The notes under the pieces are model-generated. The model was not told where the DNA came from and made no database searches. It was given only the letters and a program-made list of their open reading frames with translations. Position numbers and translations under genes: made by a program. A stretch of DNA of 64,000 nucleotides from Oscillatoria acuminata PCC 6304 (GTDB lineage Bacteria > Cyanobacteriota > Cyanobacteriia > Cyanobacteriales > Laspinemataceae), in the NCBI RefSeq assembly GCF_000317105.1, contig NC_019693.1:7296501-7360500 (forward strand). The letters run 5' to 3'. Below are positions 47,138 through 57,249 of the stretch, piece by piece (the first letter of the stretch is position 1; every line of letters starts with the position of its first letter).

Positions 47138-50100
47138 TTACTCCGCCTCCCCCATTAAAGTAAACCCCGCCCAATCTATCGGATTTGGAAACTCTTTCAT
47201 TGTAGTGAGCATCGCCTGCCGCAGTGCCTGCGCCTTATCCTCACCTTCTTGCAACTGGTGATAAAATTCCTGCATTAATACAGCAGTAGAATTATCTGGT
47301 ACTTGCCATAAGGACACCAAAACACTAGGAGTACCAGCAGAAATAAAGGCACGAGATAATCCGACGACACCATCGCCCGTAATTTTACCCCGTCCCGTAT
47401 CACAAGCGGAGAGGACGATTAAGTCGGTATTCAGGTTTAACCCAAAAATTTCTGCCACCGTCAATAGTCCATTATCGCTCCCTTCGGGGGTGAGTGCCAA
47501 CCATCCATCCAGAGGGTTGTCTGGATCAAAGCTGCCGTGAGTGGCGAGGTGAATGATTCGGGAACCTAACATTTTTTCGACAACGGTGGATTTTGTCGCC
47601 GCTTCACCGAGCACTGGACTCACATTCAGGAGTTCCCCGATCGCGATCGCCTCTTCTTCCGCACCCAACAGGGACGAGAGGCGTTCTCCTCCCACAAATG
47701 GCATCAAGGGATTGCCGACAATTAAGATGTCCTCTTGTTCTGTTGTGTGATGGGTATGCTCTAAATCGGTTGAGGCAGCGCGGGTGAATTCCAGCACCTG
47801 AATTGAAGGAGCGGTTATAATCGTATGCTGTTCAATCAGATAACGACCATCGGGCTGTTGTAAGGCTGGAAATGGGACGAGAAATAATGAGTCATGGGGA
47901 ATAAAAATCACCCGTTTGTTGGGGTCAGTCGGGAGTAAATCTGCGATCGGTTGAATTAACAGTTCATGGAGTTTTTGGAAGTGGCGATCGCCCGTAGGAA
48001 CGGGGGGAGACGAGGGGGGATTCACTGCCGCAGGGCGATCGGTCCGCACTTCCGGAATCCCCCGACTATTGTGATCAACGGTGATATTCCGACGACAAAT
48101 CAGGTTACCAAAACAGCGCGCCGTGGCAATTAATTCAGACACCCCACTATTTTGTTCTTCCCACAACGGTTTGAGGTCCGTGCGCCGGAAGGTGACTTTT
48201 CCACTCGGTTCAATCACCCAAATATAGAGTTCGGATTCTTCCCAACGTTTATCAATGTCTATTTTATAGAGATTATCGTGAACTTGGGAATATTGGACAA
48301 TTGTGGCATTTTGTTCTGCTGCAATTTGCCGAATTTCCGCCAAACTGGGAGCAAAAATAGTCAACTCTAAATCGGTTGGTTCGGTGAAGCGTTGGGCCAG
48401 TAATTCCACAAATGCCCGAGCGCGCCCCCGTTCCGACACTTCCAAGGCAACCTCCGGTTTATTCTGCCGAACCAGGACTTTTTGTAGCAATTCATAACTG
48501 GCCTTTTCTTGTTCAAAAAAGGAAATTTTTTGCGTGTCAGTTAAACCGGGACGCAAACTTTCTTTGACCTGAATCGCTGCAAATAAATAGTCTTCGGCCT
48601 GATTATAGTCTCGGGTGATATCATGGAGGTAACCCAAATTATATAAAACACTGCCTTCCCCGCTCGTATCTCCAATTTCCCGATAAATCATTAAAGATTC
48701 ATCAAAGAGCGCCTGAGCTTCGGAGTAATTCTGTAAAAATATTTCAACCACCCCGAGATTATTGAGGGTATTCGCCACCCCTGCCTTGCTGCCAATTTGC
48801 CGTTGCAGCGCCAAAGATTGCTGTAAAAACTCCTGGGATTTAGGATACTCATTGAGATTTCCATAAATCACCCCCAGTCCCAGGAAACTATTAGCGACTC
48901 CCGCCTGTTCTCCCAGGGTTTGTTTGAGTTTTAAAGATTGTTCATAGAAGGCGATCGCCTCGGAAAAATCGCCCTGATTAAACGCAGTATTAGCCAAACT
49001 CAGCAGCGTATCTCCTTCCCCCTGCTGATTGCCAATTTCCCGAGCAATTTGTAGCGATCGCTCATAATAAAGCTGTGCTTGTTCATACTCTCCCAACCGC
49101 AACTCAACATTGCCTAATCCCAGCAATGTCGTCCCCACTGCTGCCTTATCCCCCAACGTTTCAAAAATTACTAAACACTGCTCATAGTAGTCCTGTGCTT
49201 GCGGATAATTCCCCTGATTGAGAGCAACCGTTGCCAGATTACCCAGCGCATTCCCTTCCCCCTGCCGATTCCCAATTTTTCGGGCGATCGCTAAAGATTG
49301 CTGATAATAATCCTCTGCCTGGGGATACTCTCCTAAATTCTGGTAAACTTTCCCTAAATTATTCAAAACTAGACCTTCCTCCGCCTGATTGCCAGTGCTT
49401 CGAGCAATAATTAAAGATTGCTGATAAAATTCCTGCGCTCTTAGATAATTTCCCTGATTCAAATGAATTTCTCCTAAATTATTAAGCGCCAAACTTTCAC
49501 CCACCGGATTTCCAACTTGCCGAACAATCGCTAAGGCTTGCTCATAATATTCCTGAGCCTGAATCCACTCTCCCATCTGCTTATAAACCACCCCTAAATT
49601 AATGAGAGCATTCCCTTCAATCCGCTGATTTGCGAGTTCCCGAGCCACACCTAAAGATTGCTGATAATATTCCGCCGCCTGGGGATAATCCGCCCAATTC
49701 AGATACACATTTCCCAAACCCATCAGCGTATTAGCAATCCCCTCCTGATTCCCCGTGGCTTGAGCCAAAACTAACGCTTCTTGGAAAAAATCGACAGCTT
49801 TTTGATACTCTCCCACAGACTGGTAAACCACCCCAAGATTCCCTAAAGCCAACCCTTCCATCCCCGGATTTTCGAGTTCCCGCGCCAGGAGTAACGCTTG
49901 CTCAAAAGACTCAATTGCCCGAGGATAATCGCCCAAATTTCCGTAAATACTTCCTAAACTGAACAGAGCATTTCCTTTCCCCGTAGCGTTGCCAATTTCC
50001 TGAGCAATTTGGAGAGATTGTTCATAAGATTCCTGTGCTTTCGGATAATTGCCCAAATTCAGATAAATATTTCCCATGCCAATTAAGGTATTCATCACCT

Positions 50101-50350
50101 CAACCTGACTGCCAATTTCCTGATAAATGGTGAGAGCACGTTCCCATGACTGTAACGTTTCCGCAAACTGACTGCGCCCATACTGCTCAAGACCTACTTG
50201 AATCAGGCGACTGGCCTCCTGTTGGCGGTCCTCCACCGTTTGCGCCATTACCCCAGAGACGACACCCGCATTCCCGTCAAATACCGGAATCACACCCCCG
50301 AACACCAAAAACAGCGCAAAAAATTTGATAATCCTGTTGGCAACTTTCAT
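47138..50350 (-). CDS. TPR-CHAT protein 2 (caspase-like, divergent TPRs)
   Basis: 1070 residues. A signal-type helix (IIKFFALFLVFGGVIPVF) and thirteen 40-residue TPR units plus a cap come first. The units are much more diverse than in the neighbours (for example AIESFEQALLLAREL against AQDYYEQCLVIFETL). The CHAT domain is well conserved, with H938 in HLATHG and C983 in LSACDTG. The C-terminus DWAGFTLMGEAE is shared with the other three. The gap to the next gene is 82 bases, the shortest in the array, suggesting cotranscription with TPR-CHAT 1. Confidence 0.92.
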   Translation of the reverse strand: MKVANRIIKFFALFLVFGGVIPVFDGNAGVVSGVMAQTVEDRQQEASRLIQVGLEQYGRSQFAETLQSWERALTIYQEIGSQVEVMNTLIGMGNIYLNLGNYPKAQESYEQSLQIAQEIGNATGKGNALFSLGSIYGNLGDYPRAIESFEQALLLARELENPGMEGLALGNLGVVYQSVGEYQKAVDFFQEALVLAQATGNQEGIANTLMGLGNVYLNWADYPQAAEYYQQSLGVARELANQRIEGNALINLGVVYKQMGEWIQAQEYYEQALAIVRQVGNPVGESLALNNLGEIHLNQGNYLRAQEFYQQSLIIARSTGNQAEEGLVLNNLGKVYQNLGEYPQAEDYYQQSLAIARKIGNRQGEGNALGNLATVALNQGNYPQAQDYYEQCLVIFETLGDKAAVGTTLLGLGNVELRLGEYEQAQLYYERSLQIAREIGNQQGEGDTLLSLANTAFNQGDFSEAIAFYEQSLKLKQTLGEQAGVANSFLGLGVIYGNLNEYPKSQEFLQQSLALQRQIGSKAGVANTLNNLGVVEIFLQNYSEAQALFDESLMIYREIGDTSGEGSVLYNLGYLHDITRDYNQAEDYLFAAIQVKESLRPGLTDTQKISFFEQEKASYELLQKVLVRQNKPEVALEVSERGRARAFVELLAQRFTEPTDLELTIFAPSLAEIRQIAAEQNATIVQYSQVHDNLYKIDIDKRWEESELYIWVIEPSGKVTFRRTDLKPLWEEQNSGVSELIATARCFGNLICRRNITVDHNSRGIPEVRTDRPAAVNPPSSPPVPTGDRHFQKLHELLIQPIADLLPTDPNKRVIFIPHDSLFLVPFPALQQPDGRYLIEQHTIITAPSIQVLEFTRAASTDLEHTHHTTEQEDILIVGNPLMPFVGGERLSSLLGAEEEAIAIGELLNVSPVLGEAATKSTVVEKMLGSRIIHLATHGSFDPDNPLDGWLALTPEGSDNGLLTVAEIFGLNLNTDLIVLSACDTGRGKITGDGVVGLSRAFISAGTPSVLVSLWQVPDNSTAVLMQEFYHQLQEGEDKAQALRQAMLTTMKEFPNPIDWAGFTLMGEAE

Positions 50351-50586
50351 AAAAATAGACTCTTTAACAGATAAGAAAGGACAAATCTCATCAAAAAACC
50401 GCCTTGGTTATACCCAAATGTCGGTCTCGAAGCTGTACCCCCTTCTACTGTACCGAAAACTCACTCAAGATCAGGGGACACCCACAGATTTTATCTCCCC
50501 TCGCCCATCCTCTTCTAACCGACATAGGGGCGATTCGCTTTCTCGCCCCTACAGGCAGGAGATTAATCCCCTGCCTGGATGTGCCA
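50351..50586. other. spacer in the TPR-CHAT array
   Basis: 236 bases upstream of TPR-CHAT 2 and downstream of TPR-CHAT 3. It holds two hairpins (see 50525-50577). No gene is visible. Confidence 0.5.
50525..50577. repeat. two adjacent hairpins after TPR-CHAT 3
   Basis: TAGGGGCGA (50525-50533) pairs with TCGCCCCTA (50543-50551) around the loop TTCGCTTTC, identical to the loop at 26815-26823. CAGGCAGG (50552-50559) pairs with CCTGCCTG (50570-50577). They could terminate or process the array transcript between paralogues 3 and 2. Confidence 0.7.
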
Positions 50587-53500
50587 TTACTCCGCCTCTC
50601 CCATCAACGTAAACGCCGCCCAATTCACCGGATTCGGATACTGCTGCATCGTCGTTAACATCGCCTGCCGCAGAGCCTGCCCCTTATCCCCACTCTCCTC
50701 CCAAAGCTGATAAAACTCCCGCATCAACAGCGAAGTAGAATCATCCGGCACCTTCCATAATGATACCAACACACTGGGCACCCCCGCAGAAATAAAGGAC
50801 CGAGATAAACCAATCACCCCATCCCCCGTAATTTGCCCCCGTCCCGTATCACAAGCCGATAGCACAACCAACTCCGCATTCAGATTCAACCCAAAAATTT
50901 CGGCTGCCGTGAGTAACCCATTATCCGAACCCGAAGGCGTCAGCGCCAACCAACTATCTAAGGGAATATTCGGGTCAAAACTGCCATGAGTCGCCAGATG
51001 AATAATCCGCGAGGACTGCATCTGCTGGACTACCGTCGCCTTGGTTGCCATTGAACCAATCAGGGGAGTAACATTCAGCAATTGCCCAATCTCCCGCGCC
51101 TCCTGTTCTGAACCGGGTAAGGCTCGGAGTTGTTCTGTTCCCACCACGGGCATTGTAGGATTGCCTACCACTAAAATATCCGAATTCACTGCTGTCTGAG
51201 CCTGTTTCTGGTCCCGAGTTAACCCCAAGACTTGAATCGAAGGGGCGGTGAGCATCGTATGCTTTTCGATTAAATACTGACCCTGGGCATCTTGTAACGC
51301 TGGGAAGGGGACTAAAAACAGGGCATTGTGAGGGACGAAAATCACCCGTTCACTCGGGTTGGTGGGGAGTAAATCGGCGATGGGTTCAATTAACAGTTGA
51401 TACAGTTGTTTCAACTCCGGATTCTCCTCTTGAGAAACCGGAAGAGCTTGCTCCTCTTGCGCCTGTTGATTAAATGTACCCCCTGGACTGCGAACTTCTG
51501 TCGTTCCCTCCCGGGTTTGACCAATGGTATTATCCTCCCGACAAGCAAAGTTATCAAAACACCGGGCATCCGCAATCACTTTGGCTAAGGAACTGTCTTG
51601 CTCTTGCCATAAAGGTTTGAGGTCCGTGCGCCGGAACGTCATTTCTCCAGTGGGTTTAATCACCCAGATATACAGTTCCGATTCCTGTAATCGCTTCACG
51701 TTACCAAAGGTGAAATCTTCACGAATGTAAGAATATTGAACAATCGTAGCCTTTTGTGTTGCGGCAATTTGTTGAATTTCTCGCAGATTGGGCGGGGTCA
51801 CCGTGACTGGGATTTCTCGATTATCCGAGAGGCGATCGGCAAGTAATTCCACAAAAGCACGGGCGCGTCCCCTTTCGGAAATTTCCAGAGCAGCATCCAG
51901 TTTATTTTGAGCAATCAGGACGGTTTGGAGGCGTTCGTAAGTTGATTTCTGTTGTTCAAACAGGGAGATTTTTTGCTCATCGGTTAAACCTGGACGCAAT
52001 TGTTCCCGGACTTCAATGGATTGGCGGTAGTATTGTTCGGCTTGGGGGTACTCTCCCAGAGAATTGTAAACAGATCCGAGGTTGGTGAGGGTCCCGCTCT
52101 CCCCTGCTTTGTCTCCGATTTGCTGGGATATTTCTAAGGATTGGCGGTAGTGTTGCTCCGCTTGGGGGTACTCTCCCAGAGAATTGTAAACATTTCCGAG
52201 ACCGTTGAGGGTTCTGCCTTCCTCTGCTTTCTCCCCGATTTGGCGAAATATTTCTAAGGATTGGCGGTAGTATTGCTCCGCTTGGGGGTACTCTCCCAGA
52301 TAAAGGTAAATATTTCCGAGGTTGTTGAGAGTTCCGCCTTCCCCCGATTTGTCTTCTATTTGCCGTTTAATTTCTAAGGATTGCTGGTAATATTGCTCCG
52401 CTTGGCCGTATTCTCCTAGAGAACTGTAAACAGTTCCGAGACCGTTGAGGGTGAGGCTTTCCCCCGCTTTGTCCCCAATTTGCTGGGATATTTCTAAGGA
52501 TTGCCGGTAATATTGCTCCGCTTGGACATACTCTCCCAGATCAACGTAAACATTTCCGAGGTTGTGAAGGGTGCTGCCTTCCCCCGCTTTGTCCCCGATT
52601 TGCCGTTTAATTTCTAAGGATTGCCGGTAATATTGCTCCGCTTGCGCATACTCTCCCAGAGAATTATAAACATTTCCGAGGTTGTTAAGGGTGCTGCCTT
52701 CCCCCGCTTTGTCCCCGAGTTCCCTTCTAATTTCTAAGGATTGCCGGTAGTGTTGCTCCGCTTGAGTGTACTCTCCCAGAGAGTAGTAAACATTTCCGAG
52801 ACCGTTGAGGGTGCGGCCTTCCCCCGCTTTATCCCCAAGTTGCCGGGATATTTCTAAGGATTGCCGGTAATATTGCTCCGCTTGGGCGTACTCTCCCAGA
52901 GAGTAGTAAACACTTCCGAGACCGTTGAGGGTTGTGCCTTCCCCCGCTTTGTTCCCGAGTTGCTGGGATATTTCTAAGGATTGGCGGTAGTATTGCTCCG
53001 CTTGGGCGTACTCTCCCACAGAATTGTAAACATTTCCGAGACCGTTGAGGGTGTTCCGTTCCCCCACTTTGTCCCCGAGTTGCTGGGATATTTCTAAGGA
53101 TTGGCGGTAGTGTTGCTCCGCTTGAGTGTACTCTCCCAGAGAACTGTAAACATTTCCGAGGCTATGGAGGGTGCTGCCTTCGCTCGCTTTGTCCCCGATT
53201 TGCTGGTATATTTCTAAGGATTGGCGGTAGTGTTGCTCCGCTTGGGCGTACTCTTCCAGAGAACTGTAAACAAGTCCGAGGTTGCCGAGGGTGCTGCCTT
53301 CCCCCGCTTTGTTCCCGAGTTGCCGAGATATTTCTAAGGATTGGCGGAAGTATTGCTCCGCTTGGGGGTACTCTCCCAAAGACAAGTAAATATTTCCGAG
53401 GTTGTTAAGTATGCGGCCTTCCCCCGCTTTGTTCTCGAGTTGCCGATAAATTTCCAGCGCTTTTTCCAATGACTCTACTGCATCACGAAATTGACTGCGG

Positions 53501-53685
53501 TTATACTGCTGAAATCCTAAATTCAACAATCGTTCCGCTTCCAGTTGTAGTAGTTCTTCTACCCAAGTTTCAGCAGTTACGGAAAGATGGAAGAAGTTTC
53601 GCTGACTTTCTCCCAGGGCGGGAATGCCGAGGAAGAGAATTAAGGTGAGTAGGGCTAGATTGAGGGTTTTGTGAGAAAATGGCAT
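50587..53685 (-). CDS. TPR-CHAT protein 3 (caspase-like, homogenised TPRs)
   Basis: 1032 residues from ATG 53685 (MPFSHKTLNLALL). This start has GGGAG nine bases upstream and is shared with the next paralogue; an upstream frame extension lacks a signal-like start. A hydrophobic segment (LNLALLTLILFLGIPALG) precedes twelve nearly identical 40-residue TPR units and a cap (AEQYYRQSLEISRQLGDKAG type). CHAT dyad: H900 in HLATHG and C945 in LSACDTG. The C-terminal ~330 residues are almost the same as TPR-CHAT 4, so the two are recent duplicates or undergo gene conversion. Confidence 0.92.
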   Translation of the reverse strand: MPFSHKTLNLALLTLILFLGIPALGESQRNFFHLSVTAETWVEELLQLEAERLLNLGFQQYNRSQFRDAVESLEKALEIYRQLENKAGEGRILNNLGNIYLSLGEYPQAEQYFRQSLEISRQLGNKAGEGSTLGNLGLVYSSLEEYAQAEQHYRQSLEIYQQIGDKASEGSTLHSLGNVYSSLGEYTQAEQHYRQSLEISQQLGDKVGERNTLNGLGNVYNSVGEYAQAEQYYRQSLEISQQLGNKAGEGTTLNGLGSVYYSLGEYAQAEQYYRQSLEISRQLGDKAGEGRTLNGLGNVYYSLGEYTQAEQHYRQSLEIRRELGDKAGEGSTLNNLGNVYNSLGEYAQAEQYYRQSLEIKRQIGDKAGEGSTLHNLGNVYVDLGEYVQAEQYYRQSLEISQQIGDKAGESLTLNGLGTVYSSLGEYGQAEQYYQQSLEIKRQIEDKSGEGGTLNNLGNIYLYLGEYPQAEQYYRQSLEIFRQIGEKAEEGRTLNGLGNVYNSLGEYPQAEQHYRQSLEISQQIGDKAGESGTLTNLGSVYNSLGEYPQAEQYYRQSIEVREQLRPGLTDEQKISLFEQQKSTYERLQTVLIAQNKLDAALEISERGRARAFVELLADRLSDNREIPVTVTPPNLREIQQIAATQKATIVQYSYIREDFTFGNVKRLQESELYIWVIKPTGEMTFRRTDLKPLWQEQDSSLAKVIADARCFDNFACREDNTIGQTREGTTEVRSPGGTFNQQAQEEQALPVSQEENPELKQLYQLLIEPIADLLPTNPSERVIFVPHNALFLVPFPALQDAQGQYLIEKHTMLTAPSIQVLGLTRDQKQAQTAVNSDILVVGNPTMPVVGTEQLRALPGSEQEAREIGQLLNVTPLIGSMATKATVVQQMQSSRIIHLATHGSFDPNIPLDSWLALTPSGSDNGLLTAAEIFGLNLNAELVVLSACDTGRGQITGDGVIGLSRSFISAGVPSVLVSLWKVPDDSTSLLMREFYQLWEESGDKGQALRQAMLTTMQQYPNPVNWAAFTLMGEAE

Positions 53686-53851
53686 GGATAGAAGCTCCCT
53701 TGAATCAATTGGTGTATAAAAAATCAGGGTAAGAACAAATAGAAGCTGGGCTTCTCTGACATCTTGCACCCCTTGCAACAACCGCCTCGGGTTCAATCTC
53801 CCGCCGGTGGGTGTCTGCTACGGGGAATCAATTCCCTGCCGGTATGTGCCA

Positions 53852-56800
53852 TTACTCTGCCTCCCCCATCAAAGTAAACGCCGCCCAATTCACCGGATTC
53901 GGATACTGCTGCATCGTCGTTAACATCGCCTGCCGCAACGCCTGCCCCTTATCCCCACTCTCCTCCCAAAGCTGATAAAACTCCCGCATCAATAGGGAAG
54001 TAGAATCATCCGGCACCTTCCATAACGACACCAACACACTGGGCACTCCCGCAGAAATAAAGGACCGAGATAAACCAATCACCCCATCCCCAGTAATTTT
54101 CCCCCGTCCCGTATCACAAGCCGATAGCACAACCAACTCCGCATTCAGATTCAACCCGAAAATTTCGGCTGCCGTCAGCAATCCATCATCCGAACCCGAA
54201 GGCGTCAGCGCTAACCAACTATCCAGGGGAATATTCGGGTCAAAACTCCCATGAGTCGCCAGGTGAATAATCCGCGAAGACTGCATTTGCTGGACTACCG
54301 TCGCCTTGGTTGCCATTGAACCAATCAGGGGAGTAACATTCAGCAATTGCCCAATCTCCCGCGCCTCCTGTTCTGAACCGGGTAAGGCTCGGAGTTGTTC
54401 TGTTCCCACCACGGGCATTGTAGGATTGCCCACCACTAAAATATCCGAATTCACTACCGTTTGAGCCTGTTTCTGGTCCCGAGTTAACCCCAAGACTTGA
54501 ATCGAAGGGGCGGTGAGAATCGTATGCTTTTCGATTAAATACTGACCCCGAGCATCTTGTAACGCCGGGAAGGGGACTAAAAACAGGGCATTGTGAGGGA
54601 CGAAAATCACCCGTTCGCTCGGGTTGGTGGGGAGTAAATCGGCGATCGGTTCAATTAACAGTTGATACAGTTGTTTCAACTCCCGATTCTCCTGTTGGGA
54701 AACCGGACGAGCTTGCTCATCTTGCGCCTGGTAATTAAATAGACCGCCTCCACTGCGGACCTCTGTCGTTTCTTCCCGACTTTGGGAAACCATGATGTTA
54801 TTCAGACAGGCCAAGTTATCAAAACACCGGGCATCTGCGATCGCTTTTGCTAAGGAACTGTCTTGCTCTTGCCATAAAGGTTTGAGGTCCGTGCGCCGGA
54901 ACGTCATTTCTCCAGTGGGTTTAATCACCCAGATATACAGTTCCGATTCCCCGAATCGCTCCAAGTTACCAAAGGTGAAATCTTCACGAATGTAGGAATA
55001 TTGAACAATCGTAGCCTGTTGTGCCGCTGCAATTTGTTGAATGTCCCGCAGATTGGGCGGGGTCACCGTGACTGGGATTTCTCGATTATCCGAGAGTCGT
55101 TCGGCGAGTAATTCCACAAAAGCACGGGCGCGTCCCTTTTCGGAAATTTCCAGGGCAGCATCCGGTTTATTTTGAGCAATCAGGACTGTTTGCAGGAGTT
55201 CGTAAGTTGATTTCTGTTGTTCAAACAGGGAGATTTTTTGCTCATCGGTTAAACCTGGACGTAATTGTTCCCGGACTTCAATGGATTGCCGGTAGTATTG
55301 CTCCGCTTGGGCATACTCTCCCAGAGAATTGTAAACATTTCCGAGACCGAGGAGGGAGATACCTTCCCCCGCTTTCTCCCCGAGTTGCCGGGAGATTTCT
55401 AAGGATTGCCGGTAGTATTGCTCCGCTTGCGCGTATTCTCTCAAAGAATCGTAAACAGTTCCGAGATTGTGGAGGGTGCGGCCTTGCTCTCGTTTGTCCC
55501 CGAGTTTTCGGGATATTTCTAAGGATTGCCGGTAATATTGCTCCGCTTGGGCGTACTCTCCCAGAGAATTGTAAACACTTCCCAGACCATCGAGGGCCTC
55601 AATGGTGTTGCTTTCCCCCACTTTGTCCCCGAGTTGCCGGGAAATTTCTAAGGATTGCCGGTAGTATTGCTCCGCTTGGGCGTACTCTCCCTGACTCCCA
55701 TAAACACTTCCGAGACTGAGGAGGGCGGTGCTTTCCCCCACTTTGTCCCCAAGTTGCTGTAAAATTTCTAAGGATTGCCGACGTGATTGCTCGGATTGGG
55801 CGTACTGTCCCAGATTCTCGTAAAGAAGTCCGAGACCAAGGAGAGCGCTGCCTTCCCCCACTTTGTCCCCGACTTGTCGGAATATTTCTAAGGATTGCCG
55901 GTAGTATTGCTCCGCTTGGGCGTACTCTCCCAGAGAATTGTAAACATTTCCGAGGTTTCTGAGGGTGATGCCTTCCTCCCTTTTGTCCCCGACTTGTCGG
56001 AATATTTCTAAGGATTGCCGGTAGTATTGCTCCGCTTGGGCGTACTCTCCCAGCGAAGTGTAAACAGTTCCGAGGTTGTTGAGGGTGCTGCCTTCATTCC
56101 CTTTGTCCCCGAGTTGCTGCGAAATTTCTAAGGATTGCCGATAGTATTGCTCAGCTTGGGCGTACTCTCCCAAAGAATTGTAAACAGTTCCGAGGTTGTT
56201 GAGGGTGCTGCCTTCATTCCCTTTGTCCCCGAGTTGCTGCGAAATTTCTAAGGATTGCCGGTAATATTGCTCAGCTTGGGCGTACTCTCCCAGAGAATAG
56301 TAAACATTTCCGAGCTTGCCTAGGGTGCTGCCTTCCCTACCTTTGTCCCCGAGTTGCCGGAATATTTCTAAGGATTGTCGGTAGTATTGCTCTGCTTGAG
56401 CGTACTCTCCCAGAGAATTGTAAACATTTCCGAGACCGAAGAGGGAGAATCCTTCCGCCGCTTTCTCCCCAAGTTGGCGGGATATTAGTAAGGATTGCCG
56501 GTAAAATTGCTCCGCCTGCGCGTCCTCTCCTAGAGAATGGTAAACATTTCCGAGACCGAAGAGGGAGATGACTTCCCCTGCTGTGTTCCCGATTTGCCGA
56601 GATATTTCTAAGGATTGGCGGTAGTATTGCTCCGCTTGGGCGCGATCTCCCAAAGAAGTATAAACAAGTCCGAGACCAAGGAGGGTTTTGCCTTCTCCCA
56701 CTGTGTTTCCGAGTTGTCGGGATATTAGTAAGGATTGTTGGTAAAATTGCTCCGCCTGCGCGTACTCTCCCAGATCAGAGTAAACAGTTCCGAGGTTGAG

Positions 56801-57073
56801 GAGGGTTCCGCCTTCCCCTGCTTTATCCCCGATTTGCTGATAAATGACCAGCGCTTGTTTCCAGAATTGTAGTGCATCCCGAATTTGACTGCGCTGATAC
56901 TGTTCAATTCCTAAATCCAACAGCCGATCGCCCTCCTGTTTGAGTTCTTCTACAGTTTGAGCGGTTACAGAAAGATGGGAGAGGTTTCGCTGACTTTCCC
57001 CGAGGATGGGAATGCCGAGGAGGAGAATTAAGGTAAGTAGGGCTAGATTGAGCGGTTTGTGAGAAAATGGCAT
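53852..57073 (-). CDS. TPR-CHAT protein 4 (caspase-like, homogenised TPRs)
   Basis: 1073 residues from ATG 57073 (MPFSHKPLNLALL), with GGGAG upstream as in its twin. A signal-type segment precedes thirteen TPR units plus a cap. Units five and six (about 56100-56340) differ by a single residue, and unit ten carries a three-residue insertion (EAL). CHAT dyad: H941 in HLATHG and C986 in LSACDTG. It is the first of the four paralogues in transcription order and lies 176 bases after the DUF928 gene. Probable role: regulated proteolysis with TPR-mediated recognition; substrate unknown. Confidence 0.92.
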   Translation of the reverse strand: MPFSHKPLNLALLTLILLLGIPILGESQRNLSHLSVTAQTVEELKQEGDRLLDLGIEQYQRSQIRDALQFWKQALVIYQQIGDKAGEGGTLLNLGTVYSDLGEYAQAEQFYQQSLLISRQLGNTVGEGKTLLGLGLVYTSLGDRAQAEQYYRQSLEISRQIGNTAGEVISLFGLGNVYHSLGEDAQAEQFYRQSLLISRQLGEKAAEGFSLFGLGNVYNSLGEYAQAEQYYRQSLEIFRQLGDKGREGSTLGKLGNVYYSLGEYAQAEQYYRQSLEISQQLGDKGNEGSTLNNLGTVYNSLGEYAQAEQYYRQSLEISQQLGDKGNEGSTLNNLGTVYTSLGEYAQAEQYYRQSLEIFRQVGDKREEGITLRNLGNVYNSLGEYAQAEQYYRQSLEIFRQVGDKVGEGSALLGLGLLYENLGQYAQSEQSRRQSLEILQQLGDKVGESTALLSLGSVYGSQGEYAQAEQYYRQSLEISRQLGDKVGESNTIEALDGLGSVYNSLGEYAQAEQYYRQSLEISRKLGDKREQGRTLHNLGTVYDSLREYAQAEQYYRQSLEISRQLGEKAGEGISLLGLGNVYNSLGEYAQAEQYYRQSIEVREQLRPGLTDEQKISLFEQQKSTYELLQTVLIAQNKPDAALEISEKGRARAFVELLAERLSDNREIPVTVTPPNLRDIQQIAAAQQATIVQYSYIREDFTFGNLERFGESELYIWVIKPTGEMTFRRTDLKPLWQEQDSSLAKAIADARCFDNLACLNNIMVSQSREETTEVRSGGGLFNYQAQDEQARPVSQQENRELKQLYQLLIEPIADLLPTNPSERVIFVPHNALFLVPFPALQDARGQYLIEKHTILTAPSIQVLGLTRDQKQAQTVVNSDILVVGNPTMPVVGTEQLRALPGSEQEAREIGQLLNVTPLIGSMATKATVVQQMQSSRIIHLATHGSFDPNIPLDSWLALTPSGSDDGLLTAAEIFGLNLNAELVVLSACDTGRGKITGDGVIGLSRSFISAGVPSVLVSLWKVPDDSTSLLMREFYQLWEESGDKGQALRQAMLTTMQQYPNPVNWAAFTLMGEAE

Positions 57074-57249
57074 GGGTAGAAGCTCCCGGGATAGGGTTAA
57101 CTGAGCCAGTGAGATGCCGGGTTGGGGTGGCTTGCTGCTGGCATGGATTGAACCAATTTGGCTGGGGGTGGGTAAATCAGGGAGTGAGGACAAGGTAGTG
57201 CCTGCCTACGGGCTGATTCGGGGAGATGAGCCAAAAGTGAGGTTTCGGT

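Noticed and set aside
55207-55719. 170-codon plus-strand frame antisense to TPR-CHAT 4
   Set aside because: It is a shadow of the TPR repeats.
44104-57073. Type III-E CRISPR (Craspase) TPR-CHAT component
   Set aside because: The proteins share the TPR-CHAT layout, but no gRAMP/Cas7-11 gene, CRISPR array or other Cas gene is in the window, and these proteins have signal-type N-termini.
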